Assembly (NCBI GenBank): GCA_002422305.1
Contig: DIUG01000070.1
Location: 1 to 27,021 of the forward strand
DNA length: 27,021 nucleotides
DNA from: Patescibacteria group bacterium UBA6164
GTDB taxonomy: Bacteria > Patescibacteriota > Gracilibacteria > BD1-5 > UBA6164
Reading direction: 5' to 3'
Shown: positions 20,214-27,021 of the stretch, piece after piece
Layout: each line of letters begins with the position of its first letter
Position numbering within the stretch: position 1 is the stretch's first letter
Made by a program: the position numbers and the translations under genes
The notes under the pieces: model-generated
What the model saw: the letters and a program-made list of their open reading frames with translations, nothing else
The model's database searches: none
What the model was told of the DNA's origin: nothing

Positions 20214-20240
20214 AAAGACAAGAAAATTTCTTGTCTTTTT
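20212..20240. terminator. Bidirectional terminator
   Basis: A near-perfect palindrome, AAAAAGACAAGAAA (20212-20225) with TTTCTTGTCTTTTT (20227-20240), has A- and T-runs at its ends. It overlaps the stop codons of both convergent genes. Confidence 0.8.
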
Positions 20241-21592
20241 TAATTTTTCTGAAAAATATTAGTTATTTTATTAATTACATTATTTATATTTTTTTTATTT
20301 AAATTATTACTAGTTTCTATTTCTAATAATTTTTTATATTTTGATTTAATATAAATAAAATCTTTACTAAGAATTGAATAATCTTTATTTTTTAATTTTA
20401 TTACTCATATTTTTATAAATCAATCTTTTGTTAATCCTATCTCCTTTCATATAAAACTAGTATCGTATTTTATAGCAAAAACACTTTCTCTTTCTTCTAT
20501 TTTTTTAAATATTTTTTCATTAAATCATTTTAATATTCATCTTTTAGTTGCATATATATTAACTGCTATATTACTTTCTTTTAGTTTACCAGGCTTTATT
20601 CAAGAATCTATTAACAATTCATATAAATTAAAATTATAAGCTCTTTTTAAAAGTTCTAATCTACCTCAACCAATTCTACCATTTAATTCAATAGTTTTTA
20701 AATCTCACTTTGAATTAATTTTAAACTCATGATGAACAAATGTGTTTCTTATTCAAGTAGCTTTAATGGTAGAATCTATAAATGTTTTTAATCTTTTTCA
20801 TTTAAATTCTCATTCAGTTTTTTCAGTTGCTATTCTAGCTATATTACAATAATCATTTACATCTACATCTATTCATAACCTAACTTTTACTGGTTTAGAT
20901 ATACGATTTTCTCACTCAGAAGTAACATAATAATCTATAGAATATAATTTTCAATCTATAAATTCTTCTACTATCAAATCTTTATTATCTACTCATCTAG
21001 ATTGTAATCTATCATGAAAATCTTTATAAGTTTCCATATAATTATGAAAATCTTTTTTATTTGTAATTTTTGCAACTCAAGAACTCTGAACTCAATCAAC
21101 TGGTTTTATTATAAAAGGATATCAAATATAATCCTCTATATTGTTTAAATCAAGAGATTCTGTTGTTCACTTAATATGTTTTATTCATAATTCTGGATTA
21201 TGATTCTGTATTAATTCTCTTTGTAAAAATTTATTCCTAAAAATATTAGGATTATCTGATAATGAATGTCATAATACTTCTTTTATAAAATTAACAGTAT
21301 TTATTAATAATTCTAATGCTGTATATACAAATATTACTTCGAAATTTTTAGAAAACTCTAATACTTGTTCTTTTAAATCTTCTTTATTAGAATAATTATA
21401 AATGTGAATTCAAAATTTCTCAAATTTCTCAAATATACTACTATATTCTAATTTATCTCACTTATAAAATATAACATTTTTAAGTCAAAATTTTTCTGAT
21501 AATTCTTCCATAGCATCTATATCTACTGAAAAATCGTCCCCTTTTTTCATTCTAGATTTAGTCATTATATGAATTATTGATTTATTTTGCAT
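20240..21592 (-). CDS. ATP-grasp ligase, substrate unknown
   Basis: This 450-aa protein has the ATP-grasp fold used by enzymes that join a carboxylate to an amine or thiol through an acyl-phosphate. An N-terminal Rossmann-like domain (1-140) precedes FIIKPVDGVQSSGVAKI (ATP-binding Lys and flexible loop, about 180), the linker LIVEEFIDGKLYSID, and the Mg-binding end FKINSKGDLKTIELNGRIGGGRLE near 310-330, whose Glu and Asn-x-Arg are the metal ligands. The last 110 residues are Lys/Ile-rich. It resembles biotin-carboxylase-like or peptide-ligase ATP-grasps. No acceptor or pathway gene is adjacent, so the product cannot be named. The Gly in KPVDG is TGA. Confidence 0.85.
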
Positions 21593-21759
21593 GAATTTTT
21601 TTTATGTTTTAAAAAATGAACTAAACAACTTAATATTTTTTTATCATCAATATTATATAAAAAATAAAAATTAATAATATTCAATAACAACTTAATTTAA
21701 ATAAAGTTGGAAATGACATTATAAAAAAAATATTTATAAGAGCAAGTTTTTATAGTTAA
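21593..21759. other. AT-rich intergenic spacer between rsmA and the ATP-grasp gene
   Basis: 167 bases with no ORF. On the minus strand a TATAAT lies about 70 bases before the ATP-grasp start, but the nearest TTGAAT is 21 bases away, too far for a good promoter. Nothing else is seen. Confidence 0.4.
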
Positions 21760-22620
21760 TTAATTGTTAATTTTTAAATATAATTGGCACCACATATATA
21801 TATTCAAATCTTCTCATCTAATAGTATCTTTTATTCACAAATCATAAAAAGATTGTATAATATATTTTTTATCATATCAAGAATTTACTAAATTTTTCAT
21901 AAGCATTTTTCTAGGTTCTTTAAATCACTTTTTTATCAATTCCAAAAATTTATCATCATTTATTTCACTATATTCATTATGCATTTCAAAAATTAATACA
22001 CTTGATTCTATTTTTGGTGATGGAATAAAATTATGTTTTCATACTACTATAAATTCTCACACTTTAGCTTTTTTATCTATAAATAAACTCAAAACTGATG
22101 ATTTATTCTTCCCTTTTCAAAGAATCTTATCTCATACATCCTTTTGCATCAAAATAACCATATTTTCAGGTTTATTTTCTACATCATATAAAAAATGTCT
22201 CAAAATCGGTGATGTTATATAATAAGGAATATTTGCTATAACAGAATAAGTATACTTTAAATCTTCTGACGATCTCTCTTCAAAAGGAGGATGGGAATAT
22301 AATGTTGGCTCATATTTTAATACATCTATATTATTTATATGAAAATTTATTCAATCTAAATCAAAATCATTATTTTTTATTCTTTTTTCTAATATATCTA
22401 TCATATCTCTATCTAATTCTACCAGATTAAGAGATTTTGGTTTTCTTAATATTAATTTTTCAGTCAAAGCTCCATAACCAGGTCATACTTCTACTATATT
22501 CTTTCATTTAATATTTATAGAATTAGCTATTTCTTCTACTATATCATTATTAACTAAAAAATTTTGTCATAATGATTTCTTAGCCTTGATTTTGTATTTA
22601 TTTAAAATTTCTAAACTCAT
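21760..22620 (-). CDS. rsmA: 16S rRNA dimethyladenosine transferase RsmA (KsgA)
   Basis: This 286-aa enzyme adds four methyl groups to two adjacent adenines near the 3' end of 16S rRNA in late 30S assembly. Landmarks in order are KKSLGQNFLVNNDIVEEI (N-terminal SAM region), motif I EVGPGYGALTE, the acidic strand end VELDRDM, NIPYYITSPIL (motif IV, N-[IL]-P-Y) and FIPSPKIESSVL. The C-terminal helical domain is complete. Gly in GQNFL and in EVGPG are TGA codons. It is divergent from the large surface-protein gene, with 71 A/T-rich bases between them. Confidence 0.95.
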
Positions 22621-22691
22621 TTTTACTTTATTATAAAAAATTATATAATACACATATTAATCATTTATTTTAATAATAAAAGAATTTATTT

Positions 22692-25600
22692 ATGAAAAGA
22701 TTTTTAAATAAAAAAATATTATATATTTCTGTGTTTTTAATAGAACTTTTTAGTATATTTTTTAATCCATTTAATATTTATGCAATATTAACAACAACAA
22801 ATTATGCATGAACATCTACAGATTTAGTAGATAGTAGTTTTTTATGGGCAGATCCTACAAATGTTCAATGAGATACAACAAATACTTTCGCTCAAGTAAC
22901 ATTAAGTGCAAATCCTAGTCTTTCTAATACTCTTGCAATAACAAACTTTAATTTTGTAAATTTTTGAATACCTACTTGAGCAACTATAAATTGAATAGAA
23001 GTAAATGTAGAACGGTTATGAAGTAATGCATCAGTAACAGATTTTAGAGTACAACTTACAAAAAATGGTACTACTTGAGTTTGAAATAATTTAGCTTTAA
23101 ATACAAGTCAAACAACTAAAGCTTTTAGAACATATTGAAATTTTACAAATTTATGGTGAACATCTTGGAGTAAAACAGATATAGAATCACCTAATTTTTG
23201 AGTATTACTACAATACAATAAAACTTGATGATGAAATAGAACAGCTAGAGTTTATAGAGTAAATATTACTATAGATTATACAAATCCACTTTCAAAACCT
23301 GGATGAGTATCAAATAATTTATCAATATGGCTAAAGGCTAATAAATGAACTAGCACGATTATCGATTGAACTTCTCTTACAAATTGGAATGATCAATCTT
23401 GAAATTGATTTAATGCATGATGATGAATATCTCCTACATATATAAATAATACTGTGGAAAATCTAAATTTTAATCCATATATAAACTTTAACTGAAGTAC
23501 TCAATATCTAGAAAATACAGCTTGATGAGCATATTCTCAAAGTTATTTTGCTGTAGTGGTTCCAAATGAAAAAGTAGATTGAACACTAAATGGTTGAGTG
23601 CCTTTTGCTATTAATTGTGATACAACAAAATTAAATACTGGTACATGTTGACTACCTTTTTGATGACTTGTTTTATGAGCTTTCACTGCTGCAATAAATG
23701 ATGAGGTAATAACTCATGCTATATGAGCAAGTACAGAATGGAGATCAGCTCAAATATGAATAGCTTCATATCAAGCTTCAAAACCTATGCTAATAAATAT
23801 AAATGAAAATTCTGCATGAACATGAACAGAAATATCAGAAAAATGAATATTAGTAAATAATTTTAATACTAATACTTATCAAACATTATCAGCAACCAAC
23901 TATAGATTATGAATAAGTACAGACCCCGCTAATCCTTTTGCTTATAACTGAAAAATAGCAGAAATAATAAATTATAGTTCTAGAATAAGCCCTATAGATA
24001 AACAGAAAATAGAATCTTATTTATCACTAAAATATTGAATTACTTTAAAAAATGGTACAATTAATTATATAGCATCAGATTGAATTACAAATATGTGGAA
24101 TACTAGTACTGCTTGAATTTATAATAACAATATATTTGGTATAGGTAGAGATGATCTATCTTGACTTTCACAAATAAAATCAAAATCAATAAATAATGAT
24201 AGTATAATTACTATAGAAGCTTTATGAGAAGGTACAAATATGAATCCAAATTTTGTGGATATGAATGATATGGAGTTTTTAACCATTTGAAATAATCTTC
24301 TTTGAAATACATGGTCTCAAACTGATTCCCCATTATGATATTATAGTCTTTCTCGTAGATGGAAAGTTCAAGAAACTGGTGAAGTTTGAACTGTAAATTT
24401 AGATTTCAATGTAGATAATCCATTCTTTGATGTACCTATTTTAAGTACTTGAAGTGTTTACTATTTTATATATGATACTAATGGTAACTGATTATTAGAA
24501 GATGAAACACCTCAAGCAATGACAAATATATGATGAAATATATGGAGAATATGATGAATAAACATAAATAATAATCGTATTTTTTCTATAGCTACTCAAT
24601 CTTCATTAAATAATATACCTACAAATATTTCTCTTTCTAATAACTCAATAAATGAAAATGTAGCAACAGGTAGTACTATATGAACTTTTAGTACTACAGA
24701 TGCTGACACTTGAGATACTCATACATATAGTTTTGTAATATGATCAGGTGACAATGATAATCAGTATTTTACAATTACTTGAAATACTTTGAAATTGATT
24801 CATTCTCCAGATTTTGAAATTAAAAATACATATAGTATAAGAATTCAAACTGATGATGGAAATGGATGACAATATCAAAAAGTTTTTACTATAAATATAA
24901 ATGATGTTTTTGAAACAATTCCTAGTACTCTAGATTTTGAAAGTATTCTAGACAATTATAAATATACTGTAACTTCGTGAATATGGTCAAGAACAACTAC
25001 AAATCCTTATGAATGATTATACTCAATAGAAAGTAATAATTTATGAACTAATAATAGTCAATCATGCTTTGAATTAAATAATACATTAACTCAAACATGA
25101 ACAATTAATTTTTATTATAATGTATCTTCTCAAGCATGAAGTGATTATCTAAAATTTTATATAAATAATATAGAACAACAAGCTTGGTCATGAAATATAC
25201 CATGGACATTGTATGAAAATACTACAGTTCCACCTTGAACAAATTCTTATAAATGGTGCTATATAAAAGATGCTGCCTGAAGTGCTTGAAGTGATAAAGC
25301 ATGGATAGATTTTGTTGCTACTGAACCTACGGTTAGTTGAGAAAATATTCCACGAACTATAACAAGTATAAATTTTGCTAGTGGTAAATTATTACCTTGA
25401 TGAAACCATAATATAATAATTAATTATTTTGATACAGATTCATGAATAAATACTTCGTCAGATATTATAGAATTATATAAATGGAATTGAAACTCTTGGT
25501 GAAGTGATATTTCTAATATATGATTAAACTTATGAACAAAAACAATTACTTCCACTGGAGCAAATTATTCCACAAATAATTTATCATTTTGAAAATATAA

Positions 25601-26066
25601 GTACGATTTTCAAATTTCAGATAATAATTTAAATTCATCTTCTACTTGAGCCATATTCTATATAGATCAACCTGAAATAATAGTAAGTAGTTGATCAATT
25701 GATATATGAGATTTGAAAAGTTGAGTTATAAAATTTAGTAGTTGAGAATTAATTGTAACAGTAAAAACAGTTTGAGCTTGATTTAATCTAATATTAAATA
25801 AAGATGCTTCATTAAGTGAATGAACAATAGATATAACTAATTGGAATTGAATAAATTGATTTTGATTTGATAAGGATCCATATACATCAAATATAAATTT
25901 AATAAATACAAACGAAATATTAGCAAATCAAACTTGAAGTATAAATATTGATTGAAATAAAAACACTTATTTATATAGTATAAAATTTTGAACTTTAATT
26001 TCACCAGAACAAATAGCTTGAAATTATAAATGATTAATTAGATTTGGTTTAAAATTAAATTATTAA
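22692..26066 (+). CDS. Large secreted multidomain surface protein with cadherin-like module
   Basis: This 1124-aa protein has a signal peptide (charged start, hydrophobic core about 9-26, likely cut after IYA near 31). A beta-sandwich region covers about 35-197. From about 204 a module begins with GGVSNNLSIWLKANKGT and extends to IESYLSLKYGITL and IFGIGRDDLSGLSQIKSKS (440-500), a pattern I associate with DUF8202-type LamG-like domains of Bacteroidetes surface proteins. Residues about 641-740 are a cadherin-type repeat (SINENVATGSTIGTFSTTDAD, closing with FTININDV). Jelly-roll-like segments follow to the C-terminus. No LPxTG or other sorting motif was found. It is very rich in Asn, Thr, Ser and TGA-coded Gly. 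A role in adhesion to another cell is plausible but inferred. Confidence 0.85.
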
Positions 26067-26099
26067 ATATGGTCAAAATTGCTAATATTAACTTCTCCA

Positions 26100-27021
26100 T
26101 TAAAAACCACTCTGCAACTCCAACATCCTACTATAAATACCATTTTTTTCAACTAGTTCACTATGATTTCATCTTTCAGCAATTAATCAGTTTTCAATAA
26201 CTATTATTTCATCAGCATGTTTTACTGTTTGAAGTCTGTGAGCAATAACAAGTACAGTTCTTCAAGAAAAAAGATTATTCATTGCTTTTGTTATTAATTC
26301 TTCTGAAAAACTATCTAGAGCTGAAGTAGGTTCATCAAGTATGATTATTTTAGGATTTTTTAGCATGATTTTTGCTATTGCTAATCTTTGTCTTTGCCCT
26401 CCTGATAATCTAACTCATTTCTCCCCTATTTCTGTTTCTAATCATTTTGGAAAATCATAGATAAATTCACATTTTGAGAGTTTGATGATTTGGTGGATTT
26501 TATTGTAAATATTCTCTCCCTCTAATTCTAGCCCTCACTCGATCTCTCCAAAAGGGAGAGAATAAGCTACATGTAATTGGTCTATTCCCTCTCCATTTGG
26601 TATTGGGCTAGTGTGAGGGCTTAGTGCATAAGTCAGATTATCCAAAATACTTCAGTCAAAAACACTAGGTTCTTGTGTCAAATAACCGATATTTTTATAA
26701 TAACTTTTAAGAGAAACATCATTTAGATCTTGTCCGTCAATAATGACATTTCAAGAGTCTTGTTTTATATATTGAGATATGATTTTAACAAGAGTAGTTT
26801 TTCCACCTCAACTATTTCAGACAAAAGCAGTTATTTTTCATCAAGCAAGTTTTAGATTAAAATCTTTAAATATTTTTTTATTTTCTTCGTATCAAAAATT
26901 AATATTTTGTAATTCTATAACTCAAGATTTATAGATAAAATCTTTTCAAGTATCGTATCATTGTATTTCTGGAGTTGTGTCGAAAAAGTCCCAGAGTTTT
27001 TGGTATTGACCTAAAATCTGT
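26100..27021 (-). CDS. ABC exporter, C-terminal ATPase domain (5' end outside window)
   Basis: The visible 306 residues are the nucleotide-binding domain of an MsbA/multidrug-type exporter; the membrane domain lies beyond the window edge. Motifs in order are Walker A GNSGGGKTT, Q-loop YLTQEPSVF, signature LSGGQRQR, Walker B IIILDEPTSALD and H-loop VIAHRLQT. Between DNLTYAL and the helix IYNKIHQIIKLSKCEF there is an unusual run of about 37 residues (SPHTSPIPNGEGID onward), where related proteins have about 8. It is encoded by G/C-rich palindromic DNA (26511-26623), remains in frame and contains one TGA that must be read as Gly. It probably enlarges the helical subdomain facing the membrane part. 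The gene is convergent with the surface-protein gene, 33 bases apart. Confidence 0.93.
26511..26623. repeat. Palindromic repeat inserted in frame within the ABC exporter gene
   Basis: Two interlocking inverted repeats are seen: ATTCTCTCCCT (26511-26521) with AGGGAGAGAAT (26553-26563), and AGCCCTCAC (26530-26538) with GTGAGGGCT (26613-26621). A small hairpin CTCTCC/GGAGAG (26544-26549 with 26555-26560) lies inside. It is much richer in C and G than the flanking gene. The CTCTCCC/GGGAGAG core is shared with the element at 11918-12073. It maps exactly to the extra residues of the ATPase. Confidence 0.75.

Noticed and set aside
22621..22691. Divergent promoters between rsmA and the surface protein gene.
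   Set aside because: TATAAT-like boxes exist on both strands, but no convincing -35 at proper spacing; in such A/T-rich DNA these boxes arise by chance.
1..27021. Many short ORFs ending at TGA, which look like pseudogenes or frameshifted fragments under the standard code.
   Set aside because: Reading TGA as Gly restores full-length family members with intact motifs; no frameshift is needed anywhere.
1..27021. rRNA or tRNA genes anywhere in the window.
   Set aside because: No conserved rRNA segment and no GGTTCGA-type T-loop in a suitable context was seen on either strand.

Overview
The window comes from a very AT-rich genome in which TGA is read as glycine (translation table 25). This is the code of the candidate phyla Absconditabacteria (SR1) and Gracilibacteria (BD1-5), so the organism is most likely a small, host-dependent CPR/Patescibacteria bacterium. 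The evidence is internal. The G3 motif of LepA (DTPGH), the ribosome-contact motif of trigger factor (GFRKG), the zinc motif of an M3 peptidase (HEFGH) and the Walker A of an ABC ATPase are intact only if in-frame TGA is Gly. Read with the standard code, almost every gene breaks into pieces. With table 25 the window resolves into 20 genes, 19 of them complete, ending in TAA (18) or TAG (2) and never TGA.

Layout. (1) 20-5027, minus: a run with gaps of 5-19 bases, read in the order Hsp20 chaperone, small YtxH-like membrane protein, secreted protein, then a 1206-aa single-chain restriction-modification enzyme (nuclease, N6-adenine methylase and specificity regions). (2) 5211-6335, plus: a lone PilC/GspF-type pilus or secretion platform protein, divergent from the Hsp20 run. 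(3) 6381-11639, minus: a second restriction-modification system made of a nuclease-methylase protein and a separate HsdS, followed by an M3 oligopeptidase. (4) 11640-12148: the longest gene-free stretch, holding a hairpin and an approximately 155-bp element with inverted ends that looks like a small non-autonomous mobile repeat or a structured RNA. (5) 12149-14725, plus: a membrane-anchored protein of unknown role, then trigger factor. (6) 14846-19690, minus: lepA, a MATCAP/DUF1704-like metallopeptidase, an archaeal-type cytidylate kinase, trmD and a zinc-ribbon membrane protein, all closely spaced. (7) 19797-22620: a small membrane protein (plus), then a free-standing ATP-grasp ligase and rsmA (minus). 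(8) 22692-26066, plus: a 1124-aa secreted multidomain surface protein with a cadherin-like module. (9) 26100-27021, minus: the C-terminal part of an ABC exporter whose nucleotide-binding domain carries an in-frame insertion of about 30-37 residues encoded by a G/C-rich palindromic repeat.

How the genes fit together. Much of the window is translation and protein quality control (LepA, TrmD, RsmA, trigger factor, Hsp20, peptidases). Two independent restriction-modification systems lie within 12 kb. The surface protein, PilC and the ABC exporter fit an episymbiont that attaches to and exchanges material with a host, but this last point is inference. The most unusual observation is the repeat-derived peptide inside the ABC ATPase, together with a related palindromic element in the 11.9-kb intergenic region. 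Starts are mostly preceded by A/T-rich sequence without a clear Shine-Dalgarno motif.
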